NCBI RefSeq assembly: GCF_029962835.1
Contig: NC_080584.1
Coordinates: 77,466,862 to 77,530,861, forward strand
Direction: 5' to 3'
Source: Magnolia sinica
Taxonomy: Eukaryota > Streptophyta > Magnoliopsida > Magnoliales > Magnoliaceae
DNA: 64,000 bases
Both the position numbers and the translations under genes were made by a program. The notes under the pieces are model-generated. The model had not been told where the DNA came from. It searched no databases and worked only from the letters and a program-made list of their open reading frames with translations. Shown one piece after another: positions 1 through 11,420 of this stretch (position 1 is its first letter; every line of letters begins with the position of its first letter).

Positions 1-29
1 ATATGCTAATGACGATGACTTTAAGGATG

Positions 30-1040
30 CATGGGTTAAATGCCAAGAAGGTCACCCCGGTGACTTACATATGCAAGACGGGTTCCTTTCAAGGAAAATC
101 GATTGTGCATCCCCAACAGTTCGCTAAGGGAACAGATAATCCAAGAGCTGCATGAAGGTGGCCTTAATGGATACCTTGGGTGAGACAAGACATGAGCTCT
201 AGTGGAAGAACGGTATTACTAGCCGCAATTGGTACGTGATATAGGAAAAACAGTCCAACGTTATTATATTTGTTAGACCTCTAAGGGGCAATCTCATAAT
301 ATGGGCCTCTATACTCCGTTACCCGTGCCTGACAGTGCTTGGGAGGATTTATCTATGGACTTCGTGCTTGGTCTCCCATGAACACAATGAGGCATGGATT
401 CGGTGTTCGTGGTAGTAAATCATTTTTCCCAAATGACACACTTTATTCTACGTTAAGAAGACTCTCAATGCAATACACATGACGATCTATTCTTCAGAGA
501 AATTGTGCAGCTATACGGGGTTCCTAAGACTATTACTTCTGACCGTGACATGAAGTTCATAAGCCACTTTTGGCCGGCTAACTTTATTGACTCGATTCGA
601 TACACGACTTCAGTTTAGCAGCGCCTACCACCCACAGATTGACGGGCAAACTGAGGTTGTGAATCGCACATTGGGAAACCTCCTTCGATGTATTTCAGGA
701 GAAAAACCGAAGCAGTGAGATTTGGCCTTATCTCAAACAGAGTTTGCATTCAACAACATGGTGAACCGCTCGACAGGAAAATCCCTGTTCTAAGTTATTT
801 ACGAATGGGTACCTCACCACACACTAGACTTGGTCCCTTTGCCTTAGCTCCTAAGCATGAGCATCACAGCAGAACATATGACAAACAGGATCATGGGCAT
901 TCATGTGGAGGTACAAACTAAGCTACATGCCTCGAACGAAAAGTACAAGGAGTAAGCAGACAAGCATCGGTGACAAAAGGTGTTTGAGGTGGGCGACCAA
1001 GTAATGGTCCATCTATGCAAAGAAAGATTTCTGACTGGAA
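30..1040 (+). pseudogene. Ty3/gypsy retrotransposon integrase region, decayed
   Basis: Broken reading frames in one direction spell the distal pol region of a Ty3/gypsy element. The integrase zinc-binding side reads roughly LQDGF...NRLCIP (about 70-160). A block like [20 protein letters not shown] (301-360) follows, then a DxxFVVV / FS-MTHFI block with the catalytic-core context (390-440). [17 protein letters not shown] lies near 495-545 and [17 protein letters not shown] at 630-680, then the integrase C-terminal part (VFEVGDQVMVHL, near 980-1015). Stops and frameshifts occur throughout, for example after DFVLGLP at about 380 and in the 560-615 stretch, so this is a dead copy. The 5' part (gag, protease, RT) lies outside the window. 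No LTR is visible on the 3' side before the hAT remnant begins. The family assignment rests on motif recognition; the clade is not determined. Confidence 0.85.
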
Positions 1041-1129
1041 TATGGAATATATAACAAGTTGAAGAATAAAAAGATCCAGTCGATCTCTGATTAAATTTTT
1101 GGTAAATTGTCCAGCTGAGACAATGTTCT

Positions 1130-3009
1130 TGAAGAAATAGGTAGTGTTGGTTGTCCAGCTGGATGCGTCAGGCCATTCACACACAAGAGAATATTTATTT
1201 AACTTACTAGATAGTGTAGTTGAAGAAATAGGTGAGGACTATGTTTTACAAGTAATTACAAATAACGTAGCCTCGTATGTAATGGTCGGTCGTCTTCTTA
1301 TGGAGAAGAGGAGATGTTTATTTTGAACCCCTTATGCGGCCTATTGTATTGATCTTATGTTAGAAGATATAGGTAGATTATTTATAAATTTGATTGCAAT
1401 AGATAGAAGAATCACAGTCTTTATGTACAAATACGCTCTTCTTATCAGTTGAATGAGAAAACACATTGGGGGTAACTTGCTACGTCCAGCAGTCACCCGT
1501 TTTGCTGCAACCTTTTTAACACTAAAAAGGCTACATGCAAAGAAATTAAAACTTAAAAGCTTTATAGTGTCGGCTGATTTTATAAGTGGGCCTTGGTCAA
1601 AGAAGGTTGAAGGGAAACAGGTTCAACAAATAATTCTTTCTCAAAGTTTTTGGACTAAAGTGGTAAAGGCACTAAAATCATCCAAGCCCTTAATCACTAT
1701 ATTACGATTGGTAGACGGGGATGAGAAGCCAGCAATGGACTATATATATGATGCGATGGAGATGGTGAAAAATAAGATCATGGATCATTTTAACTATAGA
1801 GACCGTGACTACAAGCCAATTTTAGATATTATAGATAGAAGATGGGGCAGCTAAATATCACCCCATTGTATTCGGCTGCTTACATCCTTAACCCAGTCTA
1901 TTTATTCACTTCTACTATCCAACAAAAGCACTAACTATGCATATGGTTAGATTTAATGATGTCTTGGAAAGAATGATTCCAGATAGAGGAGAAAAGGATA
2001 AAATCTCAACTTTGTTGGACTTCTACACAAAGAGTGAAGGGATATTCTTAAGGGATATCGTAATAAGACATTAGACAATGAAATTACCCAGTAAATACTT
2101 TTATGAATGAATGTTAGTGCACTGTCAACTGTGTACTGAACTCTAACAAAAAGTTATTCTACAAAGTGTCTCTAAGAGACTAAGACTCTAACTTATACTT
2201 AAACTATTTTTCTCAGCTGACTGGTGGGCTACCTATGGAGTGGACCAGAATAGGAAGGATCCAGTTTTAAAGAAGCTGGCTATGAAGATTCTTGGACTCA
2301 CGTGTTCTGCTAGTGGTTGCGAGTGCAATTGGAGCACGTTCGAGGCGGTAAGTTTAGACTGTTTAGTAATTATTTTACTTTTTTGTAAACTTTAATTTTT
2401 TAATGGCCTAAGCTAAATTAATTGCCTAAATAGCTAATGCCAAATGCATTTTCTTTCTCATAGATTCATACCGAGAAAAGAAATCGCATTGAGCAAAAAA
2501 AAGCTCAACGACTTGGTTTTCGTTCAATACAATCAAATATTGCGAGAACAATTCCAAAGTATGAAAGAAAAGCCTAGTTTCTTTGACTCTATTTGTTTAG
2601 ATGAGTTGGATGCAGATAACGAGTGGCTCGTAGAGAGGGAGGATCTAGTATTTGCCGGAGAGGAGCAGAAATGGGCACAAGTTGAAGATGCCGCATATGG
2701 ATCGACACCTAGTGAAGGTAGTAGTACCACTCGAAGGCGAAGGATAGGGGGAGCCTGGGGGCAAGTAGTAGCCATCAACCAATTGATGAGATTGTGGAGA
2801 TTGAAGAAGGAGAAGGCGATAATGATGATCAAGCTGAAGATCATCCACTATTGGATGTTGATGAAGTATTAGTACATACAGATGATGAAGAAACGGAAGA
2901 AGAAGTGTATGTGGAAGAAGGAGATGACTCGAATGATGATGATGGTGGTGGTGGTGGTGGTGGACCTGGTGGTGATATGCCACAATGGCTACTAGATCAA
3001 TGTATATGA
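1130..3009 (+). pseudogene. hAT-superfamily transposase, decayed, with one intron
   Basis: The + strand carries the order expected of a plant hAT transposase: a DUF659-like block (DASGHSHTREYLFNLLDSVV, 1165-1225; then AYCIDLMLEDIG, about 1339-1374), a central helical region (LLRPAVTRFAATFLTLKR, about 1473-1530), and the C-terminal dimerisation region (ADWWATYG near 2217-2240, then CECNWSTFEA before 2348). A likely intron runs from 2348 (GTAAGT) to 2463 (CATAG); joining its sides gives FEA/IHTEKRNR, the usual hAT sequence. The last exon continues as KLNDLVFVQYN and ends in an Asp/Glu-rich tail at 2794-3009. Breaks: TGA replaces Trp near 1326 and 1451, there is a frameshift near 1850, another in the A-run near 2497-2504, and another near 2750. 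The BED zinc-finger N-terminus is not visible. Confidence 0.85.
2348..2463 (+). other. Intron of the hAT transposase remnant
   Basis: The donor GTAAGT and acceptor CATAG bracket a T-rich segment. Removing it restores the conserved hAT junction between the FEA and IHTEKRNR motifs, which is why I read it as an intron rather than an insertion. Confidence 0.6.
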
Positions 3010-3384
3010 TTAATAATTATTAATTAGATAAATAATAAATACATAACTTCTTAATTTTGTTTAATGCTTGTCTCATAAGTCTAAGTGTGTTGATGTTTAT
3101 GTTGTTGATTGTTGATTGTTGTACATGTAGTGTTGAATGTTGAATATGGATATTTGATATTTGATATTTGTTATTGTTAAATGTAAAATGTTAATTGTTA
3201 AGATTTAAGAAGTTAATTATATTGTAATTTGTAAATGTATCATTATCATATGTATGTAATTGGTTGGTTTTATTTTTTTTACTTAAATTAAATGTATTTC
3301 ATGTCCCAATGACATATACTAATTTATTTTGATTTTTCTGATTTTTCTGATTTTTATTTTATTTTTTTGAAAAAATGTAGAAAA
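3010..3384. other. AT-rich 3' flank of the hAT remnant
   Basis: Low-complexity AT-rich DNA with short direct repeats (TTGATATTTG and GATTTTTCT types). No coding signal. Confidence 0.4.
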
Positions 3385-3480
3385 AAAATGCAACCGCATA
3401 TGCGATTGTGCGATCGCATATGCGCACATGCATATGCAATCTCACATGATCGCATATGCTATTTGACAACATTGGTTACA
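3385..3480. repeat. Candidate hAT 3' subterminal repeats and terminus
   Basis: The hexamer-rich motif GCATATGCGAT and its palindromic variants recur about four times (3397-3460). They are followed by TTTGACAACATTGG, which on the other strand reads CCAATGTTGTCAAA. Short subterminal palindromes ending in a GTTGTCAAA terminus are a common layout at hAT ends. The matching 5' terminus upstream of 1130 was not found, so the assignment to this element is inference. Confidence 0.4.
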
Positions 3481-3489
3481 ACCACGAAC

Positions 3490-4390
3490 TGCACACGTCA
3501 CACGTAATCACCTCGACCCTTATACCATGATAATTACAACCCATATAACATTACAACCATGACCCATATAATATGACAACTACGACCTATATAACATGAC
3601 AACCACGACCCATATAACATGACAACTACGATCCATGACAACCACGACCCAGGTGACAACCACGACTTATATAACATAATAACCACGACCCATATAACAT
3701 GACAACTACGACCCATATAACATGACAACCTCAACCCTTGCTACATGACAACCACGATCCATTTGAAGGGTTGTGGTTCATATGCACAATGGATCTTGTT
3801 TTTCATCTATAAAAGGTCGTGGTTGACAACAACGATCCATATTGAATGAGAACCACTACCCTTCGAATGGATCGTGATTGTCTACAAGTAAGGGTCGTGG
3901 TTGTCAAGTTGATGTAATCAATAACTTGTTTATTTTTAAATAATAGGAGTCGAGGCCCACCATGGGGTGATCTGTTCCATCCACCTTGTCGGCCAGCTCG
4001 CCATGGGGCCCATATAACAAGATAATTGCGATCCATACAACTCCAACCCATATAACAGGATAATTGCGACCCATATAACATGACAACTGCGATCTATACA
4101 ACTGCGACCCATATAACAGGACAGCTGCGATCCAAATAACAGAACAACTGCGACCCATATAATAGGACAACTGCGACCCATATAATAGGACAACTGCGAC
4201 CCATACAACTGAGACCCATATAATAGGACAATTAAGACCCATATAACAGGACAACTAAGACCCATATAACATGACAACTGTGATCCATACAACTACGGCC
4301 CATTTGGGTCGTGGTTTGCATGGGTCATGGTTGTCATGTTGTATAGGTCATGGTTGTCATGTTATGTGGATCGTGGTTGTCATGTGGACC
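3490..4390. repeat. Roughly 22-bp minisatellite (CATGACAACCACGACCCATA type), copy 1
   Basis: Imperfect tandem units of about 21-23 bp follow the pattern ACAACCACGACCCATATAACATG. They run in one orientation at 3495-3760 and 4010-4300 and in the opposite orientation at 4300-4385. A short non-satellite segment lies between them (3760-4010). It includes the module CACCTTGTCGGCCAGCTCG (about 3981-3999), which recurs beside the other copies of this satellite near 57400, 57770, 61100 and 62240. Long apparent reading frames here are by-products of the repeat. Confidence 0.9.
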
Positions 4391-4770
4391 ACCAGATGAA
4401 AACAATAATGATTGGATATCCACCATTAAAATCCTCCTAAGGCCCACTGTACTGTTTATTTGACATCCAATATGTTGATTAGGTCATACAAACACAGATG
4501 AATGGAAAAAAAAAAAAAGAAGAAAAGATCAGCTTGATCCAAAACTTTTATGTCCCCAAAAAGTTTTTAATGGCCTACGCTCATTCAACACTGTTTCCTA
4601 TAATGTGGTTGACTTGACATTGGGATATACCTCATTTTTAGTCTCATACCATAAAATGATCTGGAAAAATATATGGATGGCATGGATGAAACACATACAT
4701 CATGGTGGGGTCCACAGAGCACCTAGCACCAACCATTGGCCAGTGGTAGGGGGAGTAGCCAATCCGTCAC
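4388..4770. mobile_element. MITE family A, left-truncated copy
   Basis: Starts abruptly in the interior of the family (GGATATCCACCATTAAA block) where the minisatellite stops. It runs to a complete right end (ATCATGGTGGGGTCCACAGA, then GGGGGAGTAGCCAATCCG). It matches the right half of the full copies at 43370-43897 and 58813-59354. Confidence 0.7.
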
Positions 4771-5200
4771 TTTCTCGAAGTTGCAATAAGAAGGTAACTT
4801 CTTATTCACTCCGAGATCATCAGGAGATTTTCGTCCAAAATAATATCTAAAAGTTGTCAGAAGGCCACTCTTAGGATATTTAAAAGGTTGAATCTTGTCA
4901 AGTAATTTGACCAATCTTCAAGGTTAGTACGGCCAAATTCCCTTTATTAGCTGGTGTCGTTGACATAAACCAATGAGAAGTGACTGCGCTTGCTTTTCTG
5001 GGCACACTCGATGGGTTGCTTGTGGATTAAGAAATGAACATCTATAGAAGATGCAGGTGACCCGCTAATAGGATCCTCGAACGGAGTCTTTCTATAATAT
5101 ACTCTAGTTCTCATTTTTAACGACTGATGCCTGTGATTCTATAATTTAGACTGTCAATCTATTACTCACACCATCCATAGACCATGCTAAAAAATTGAGC
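4771..5200. repeat. Dispersed repeats also found near 57000 and 36250
   Basis: 4771-4930 is an inverted, diverged copy of about 56955-57125: both carry AGAAGGCCACTC and an ATAATATC / ACAATATC block beside the same family-A MITE end. 4935-5200 is a direct, diverged copy of about 36115-36400 (shared AGTGACTGCGCTTGCTTT and ATATACTCT blocks). Neither piece codes. They look like fragments of larger unknown repeats. Confidence 0.6.
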
Positions 5201-6840
5201 CGTCGTTGACTTCTCTGAAGTTGGTGAATATTACTTTGTTATCTATCACATGTCTTGAACATCCATTGTTGTCACGCCCCAAACTCGAAACCCGGGCTCA
5301 CAAAATTCCTAATCGCCATATCTAGTGCTGACAGCCTTCGTAGTTCCCCATTCTCAGCTCTCAACGTCCATATGCCAGATTCCGATCCGAGGATCCTACA
5401 AGGAGGATTTTCCAATATACATTTAACTCGTAATAAGCATAACCACGAGTTTACCCAAATCACAAAGACAACATCATCATCAGATATACACTAATATAAA
5501 CAGTTGAATACAATGCTGAAAGAAAAATACATATATTGAAATCAAAGCTTCAGAAGATCGCTGCATGCTCCATGCTCAGCGCTGCTACAACCTAACGCTA
5601 CTTGCACACATGTATCGTGCATAAGCTTATAGAAAGCTTAAAGGGTGGTGTAAGTGTGTGCGTAGGATAAGTACTAAGTATTCAATACAATGTCATAATC
5701 ATATAATGTCGAAATACACAATGCAGATCATAATAAGCCAAATATCATATACTGAGGATGCAATACAATATGCAAATCTTATTAAGTCCATCTAGGCCAT
5801 ATAAGTGCAGAAACGTAGCATAACAACCCAAAATGTCATATGCCGCGGATGTAATGCAATATGCGGTGCGAATGAAATGACCAAGCTAGAGTGTGAAGTT
5901 GGGATGATAGTACGTAGTATCGCAGGGTATGGGATCAATCACAAGGGACTTCTATCTAAACTAGTCTCATACCTAAATTTGGATAGTTAGACTCAATGTG
6001 GTAAACTCTTGCTCTCAGATTGGTCGCGCGCCCCAACCGAAATCCTGGCCACTGCGAAGGTACACATAACAATTAGTTGCACACCACCAACCCGAGTGGA
6101 TAGTGAGTGAATGAATGAATAAGTAAAATGCTGAGTCTGCAGCTCCTTCTCAATAAGTCCACATATCAGTACTGTACATCTCTAGGATCATCACCGGAGT
6201 CTAGTACACTCTACATGCAATCGCCTCCCACTGGACGCCCAACCATGCAAGTGGAAGAGACCTCACTATCCGCCTAGTCAGTAGTTAGCCAATATCTACC
6301 CAGCACGTCAATAGCGGACCCAATTACGAGCTGGTCAAACTCAGCCTAGCTATGCCCACTACCCTCAGGTGGGTAAGGCCACAACCCCTTCCCAACTGAC
6401 CACGACACAGTGAGAGATGTGGTTACTAGTATTTGGCACTTAGGCGCTCATATATCCACTCGGTCTACACGTTGGGGCGTCTCCTAGCCACGGAGGTTTA
6501 GGGATTTTCACCCAGGGACATCTATGGCGCCCCGATGCTAGTAACAGATTTTTGGTGTCCTATCTGGCCATCCATAACATGCTTGTGGAGTCTACGGCCC
6601 TGATGTCGCTAAGGCGTAAGTAATCATAACATATAATGCAAGATGCATGAGTCATATAATCCAGTCATGTATCAATCCTGCGCATACCGTGCGCTCATGT
6701 GAGACAATCTCCACCTATCAGGGAGTCTCATAACAACCTGCTCAATGACATATGCAATGGTCAACTACATCTCATAACAAACATACAGATGATGCGTATG
6801 GGCATATATCATGATGTTATGCTGTCACATACTCATAATC

Positions 6841-7115
6841 GGTATCGACAACCGGCACCAATAATTGGCATTGATAATCAGCCTATACAATCAGCCTCGA
6901 CAATTAACCTCGATATTTGAAATCGGCCTTGACAATCGGAATCGGCCTCGACCATCAGAATCGGCCTCTATAATCAAAATCGGTCTCTACAATCAACCTT
7001 GACAATTAGAATCGACTTCGACAATCGAAATCGGCATCGACAATCGGAATCGGCCTCGACAATCGAAATCAGCCTCGACAATTGGAATCGGCCTCGACCA
7101 TCTGAATCAGTAATC
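6841..7115. repeat. Minisatellite inside LTR copy 1
   Basis: Tandem units close to AATCGGCCTCGACAATCGG, about 18-20 bp, roughly a dozen or more imperfect copies. The same sequence, reversed and much longer, lies in the second LTR copy (32487-33165). Confidence 0.9.
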
Positions 7116-7204
7116 AGCCTAACAAAGGGCCTAAGGGAAGGTCACAATGTAGACATTTAACCATCAGTGCCCATCAATGTGGACATTTAACCAACATTAC
7201 TCCT

Positions 7205-8760
7205 AAGGAGTGGCCCTCATAGGGCCAAACTTATAGTGGGCCCATGGCCACACACAAGGGCCCAACATATGTCACAATGGGCCTCACTTAAGGGCCACAT
7301 ATACATCACATCGGGCCTCACCATATGGGCCTCACACACATCATAGTGGGCCGCATCACTTGGGCCGCAACAATGGGCCTCATATACATCACTATGTGGG
7401 GTCCACAGGCTGGACTTGGATGGCACTAATAAGACATGTACATCATGCAGGGGCCACGTGGATGGTGGTGTTTATACAACACATACATCATGCAGGGCCC
7501 ACCGTCCAGCTTAATCAAACACATACATTAAAGGTGGGCCCCACCAGCAATGGATGGCATGAAATACAAAACATACATCATGCGGGGCCCACCGTCCAGC
7601 TTAATCAAACACATACATTAAAGGTGGGCCCCACCAGTAATGGACGGCGTGAAATACAAAACATACATCATATCTGGCCCCACGTGTGGGGTCCACAGAA
7701 TCTAATGATGTTAATACAATACCCATCTGGCTGGGCTGATGGCCCACCAGCAGATGAACGGTTTAGATCTAACTCATATCGCATGATCATACCCTTTGAA
7801 CTTGCTGATGTCATGCAGTGGGACCCATTGCTGGATGTTTGGATTTAAATACATCAAGGTGTGTCCAGCACCGTCCCATGTGCTAGACAGTGCACGCACG
7901 ACAGGTGGGTCCCATGCCTCTCACATGTCAATACAGCAACTATGCAGCTGCTGTATGGCACATCAGCCAATCAACTTCCACAACTAGTGGGTCCCACGTA
8001 GGGCCCACCATATATATAATATATTATATTATTATAATACATTATTATTATTACTATATTAGCACGTTGGACATTTGGATGGACAGTATAGATATAACAT
8101 ATGCATCATGGTGGGGTCCACACACGTGGCCCACCAATTAAATGGACGGTGTGGATTCACACCATCAGGATGAACGGATGGAGTGGATTGCACATACATC
8201 ACGGTGACCCCCTGCTGCTGCTGCACGTGCAACAGCTACTAGCAGCGGCTGCTAGCCTACCATCAAAACAGATGGACGGTGGGGATTCAAAATGAATGAA
8301 TGGTTTAAATATAAAACATATACATCTGGGAGTGGCCCACCGTCTAGCTATCTGGACGGTGTGGATGTTGCACATACATCATAGTGGAGGCCACAACACC
8401 TTCCAGAACGGTGTCCAACACCGCCTAAATTCTTTGGACAGTGTGGATGGAAGGCATACATCATAGTGGGGTCCACCGTCCCAGTTGGACGGCTGGATAA
8501 AATACATGCATCAGGTGAGCTCCACCGTCCCAGCTGGATGGCTAGATGAAACACATTTATCAAGCGGGTCTCACCGTCCAGGTTTGCTGGATGGTGTGGA
8601 TTGCTCACATACACCAAGGTGGGCCACACACCTCATCATCCACATAAAATGAAAGAAGAGAGAGAAGGAGAGGAAGAAACGTGTGAAGGGGAGGGACCCC
8701 GCCACTGTGGGCCCTCCCTATAAAATGCATACATCAAGATGGGTCCCACCATATGTGGCC
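7205..8760. repeat. GGGCCCACC / ATACATCA repeat section of LTR copy 1
   Basis: Short dispersed units combine GGGCC(T/C)CAC, TACATCATG and GGACGGTGTGGAT with inverted versions of the same. A roughly 120-bp direct duplication lies at about 7475-7660 (CATGCAGGGCCCACCGTCCA and CATGCGGGGCCCACCGTCCA). An (AT)-rich TATATAATATATTATA stretch is near 8015. No protein is supported. Confidence 0.7.
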
Positions 8761-8970
8761 CCTCAAATCATTAAAATCGAGATGATGAAACCCATCGTTG
8801 GATCTCCTCTTCCTTCTTCCACCAATGCATCCTGGAGCTTCAATGGAACATGATTCAATGGTTGAGATTGATCATGGAGGGTGAGATTGGGTGGTAGGAA
8901 GGTGGGCCACTCTAGCTTCTTTGGGGAGCTTAGACGATTGCTCTCATAGTGGCTTGGAAAATGGGTAGAG

Positions 8971-8974
<4 letters not shown>

Positions 8975-9023
<49 letters not shown>
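8975..9023. repeat. (GA)n microsatellite
   Basis: An uninterrupted GA run of about 49 bp within LTR copy 1. Confidence 0.97.
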
Positions 9024-9026
<3 letters not shown>

Positions 9027-9463
9027 TGTAAGGAAAGAGGGATGGGTTATGGAGTGATGGGTGAGTGAGTGATGTGTACTTGACATTTAAGGGATATGAG
9101 TTGCTTTGACTTTGGGGTTGCTTTAGTAAGGAAGTGATGGGATACGTACGTGACTAGTGATGCGTACTTAATTAATGTGATTAATTGATTGATTTGACAT
9201 GTTCTCTTGGATTTTGCAAAGTGCAGCATTTTTCTCGAACTGAATATGGGCCCATATCTCCTGGCCTCGCATCGGCATACGAGACGTGACGACGGCGCAA
9301 TCACAAGGGTGTAAGTCTTGGGTTAAGCCGACTCAGATTGACAGGGTATGAATCAGGGATGCGCGCAAATGCTATATACGCGTCACGGGTCGCTGGAATT
9401 CGACCCGGAGGATCACGGAAGCCTACGGAATGGTACGGTCTAGCATACGGGCCTCACAACTGT

Positions 9464-9531
9464 GGTGGTGAAATCCCACTACGGCATGAGTGTGTGGGGG
9501 TGTGTGCGTGTGTAAATAATAATAATAATAC
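9464..9531 (+). mobile_element. SINE family B, 3' fragment
   Basis: The GGTGGTGAAATCCCACTA...GTGTGTG...GTGTGTAAATAATAATA stretch matches the 3' half of the complete SINE at 21185-21335 and ends in an A-rich (AAT)n tail. It begins right beside the end of LTR copy 1. Confidence 0.6.
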
Positions 9532-9659
9532 ACACACACATACATACATACATCAAAGTGGGCACCACCATAAGGTTCGCACCATCATGGTAAGGCCTAG
9601 TCTCACCTAATCCTAACACACTCCACGTCGAGAGAAGAAAACCGGAAGTATTGCCATGC

Positions 9660-10080
9660 AGAACTTGGGTGGGCCGAACATCCTGAATGTATCAGATCCA
9701 CACCATTCATCCTTTTTCCACATCATTTAATAAAATGACAAAAAAAAAAAAGAAAAAAAAAAGGAAGTTCCAAGGCAGGAGCAATAAGAATTGGATATAG
9801 GGCCATAAAAGATTTTGATCAAGCTGATATTTGTGTTTTCCCATCACACACATCCGTGTAATCTTATGAAGAGGTTAGATGACAAATAAACATTACGGTG
9901 GGCCCTAAGAAGGTTTCAATGATACTCGTTCAATTCCTACTGTTTTTTATGGTGTGGTCCACTTGAACTTTAGATGTGATTATTCTTGAACTCATGATAT
10001 TGGATGACTTGTAAAAATTGACGGACGTTTGGATCTAGAATATAAATCATTATGTGCTAGAGAAGTTCTACACATTAGAT
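9660..10080. mobile_element. Hairpin MITE remnant
   Basis: Contains the shared internal blocks of the window's MITEs: ATCCACACCATTCATCC, GATCAAGCTGATATTTGTG, AACATTACGGTGGGCCC and TATGGTGTGGTCCACTTGA. An A-rich run interrupts it at 9738-9763. The termini are degraded. Confidence 0.55.
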
Positions 10081-10128
10081 GCCATGTTTTGTAGTACCAA
10101 ATCATTCGGGAGAGAAATTCAGCACCTT

Positions 10129-10235
10129 TCAGTTTTTTTTTTATTTTAACACACGCACCCACCACACACCCTAGTGGGATTTAGTGGGAATGGGATTTCT
10201 GAATCCCGGGTTTGAATTGGTCATCCTGTTTGGGA
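10129..10235 (-). mobile_element. SINE family B, fragment
   Basis: Read on the minus strand it gives AAATCCCACTAGGGTGTGTG and then a GTGTGTTAAAATAAAAAAA tail, matching the 3' part of the SINE at 21185-21335. Confidence 0.55.
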
Positions 10236-10435
10236 AGACGTCTATCCAAAGTACGAAGGGCCACCTCGGGTCTTGGGTCTGGGCGTTGTAAATTGATATC
10301 CCACATTATAAATTGAGCTGGCCGTATGAATTCTTCCCAATACCACGCCTAGATAATCGTTACCGTCCCATGGAGATGCAATATTTTTGTGATGCGGTGA
10401 AATGCAAGGCTACCTACGGGAGTGAAGTCTCTAAT

Positions 10436-10870
10436 TTCTGTGGGGCCCACCATGATGTATGTTATGTATCCACACCGTTCATCCCTTTGTAGAAATCATT
10501 TTAAGGCATGATCCAAAGAATGAGTTAGATCCAATGCTTGACGTGGACCCCATGACAGAGAACAGTGCACTGAGTGACGAGGACAACCATTGATCCCTTG
10601 TAAGGGCCACGACCGTTTTCGAGTGTATGAATGATGTGTTCTCTCTTTTTTCATGTTCGCATTAACACATGAACGGATTGGATCACAAAGGTACCTGATG
10701 ATGATCCTTAGGTGGATTTCAACGGTGGACATCCCTCTCCACACTATTTTCTGTCATGGGGACCACTCCACCTTCGGATCTGCCTGATTCTTCGGATCAT
10801 GCCCTAAAATGATATCCTCTCATCTGGATGGACGGTGTGGATCAAACACCATTTTTACGTTGGGCCCTTA
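10436..10870. mobile_element. Hairpin MITE, diverged copy
   Basis: The left end TGGGGCCCACCATGATGTAT and the right part GATGGACGGTGTGGATCAAA ... GGGCCC are imperfect inverted repeats. The interior carries the usual complementary ATTTTAAGGCATGATCC / GATCATGCCCTAAAATGAT blocks. Confidence 0.6.
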
Positions 10871-10944
10871 AAAGGGTTTAGATGGGTATTACCAGGTGGT
10901 ATTGGTAACGTCCTCATACACCACGCCCAACTCATGGTTTTCGG

Positions 10945-11420
10945 CTATTCTGCTTTATAAACCCAACCGTCCGGTTACCCCGCCATACCATACCAGGTGA
11001 AGAGAAAAACCCATGAGTCTTCATGGGTGTGAAGAGAAAAACCTATGGATTTTCTCTGGTTCTCTATTGTCTCGGAAGGCTTCTGCATGATTTCACAAGA
11101 CCCGATGGCGTGGATTATGACGATTTGCTGGAGCAGAGCTACCGCCCCATTATTATAGGTCGCTGGTAGGTTTGCGTCCTTCGAAGAGGTGATCCAACTC
11201 CTTTATAACGTCTATGGAGCGGATGGGTGGAGACTACTATTGGTGTTCTTCTTTATTTTTCGTAATTCTGTCATCTCATCTTCTTCTTCTCATTTTTTTT
11301 TTTCCCTACAAGTTTGGAACATTGACACTAATCTACCGTCAGATTTTTCTGTTCCAGACGAAGATCTTTCTCGGTGAGAAGATGTCGCCAACGATCAGAA
11401 AGAAACTGTAGGAGTTCTTT
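10945..11420 (+). pseudogene. Possible two-exon gene remnant, unrecognised
   Basis: A TATA-like CTTTATAAACCC lies at about 10953. About 140 bp later an open stretch reads LHDFTRPDGVDYDDLLEQ (11083-11136 region) and runs into a donor-like CTG/GTAGGT near 11165. A pyrimidine run and acceptor-like CCCTACAAG sit near 11312. Downstream, one frame gives EEFF/FIDKGWKSYR (about 11410-11450) after a TAG. I do not recognise the protein, and frames do not join cleanly. It may be a chance arrangement. Confidence 0.2.

Larger units (their letters stand above)
5270..9458 (+). mobile_element. Giant solo LTR, copy 1 (about 4.2 kb)
   Basis: Begins TGTCACGCCCCAAACTCG and ends GGGCCTCACA, that is TG...CA, the LTR signature. 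It is flanked by ATTGT (5265-5269) and ACTGT (9459-9463), a 5-bp duplication with one mismatch. A second copy lies in the opposite orientation at 29718-35103, and the two align along their lengths from the TGTCAC end to the GGGCCT end. Inside are a non-coding head (5270-6840), an 18-19-bp minisatellite (6841-7115), blocks of a GGGCC/ATACATCA repeat (7205-7395), a hairpin-MITE-rich section (7395-8760) and a GA tract. There is no gag-pol. LTRs this long with internal tandem repeats occur in some plant Ty3/gypsy clades (Ogre/Tat, Tekay); I cannot say which. Confidence 0.75.

Noticed and set aside
3534-4292. Open frames reading repeated CYMGRSC / VIWV peptides
   Set aside because: They are translation of the 22-bp minisatellite. 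The same peptides appear in several frames wherever the satellite occurs.
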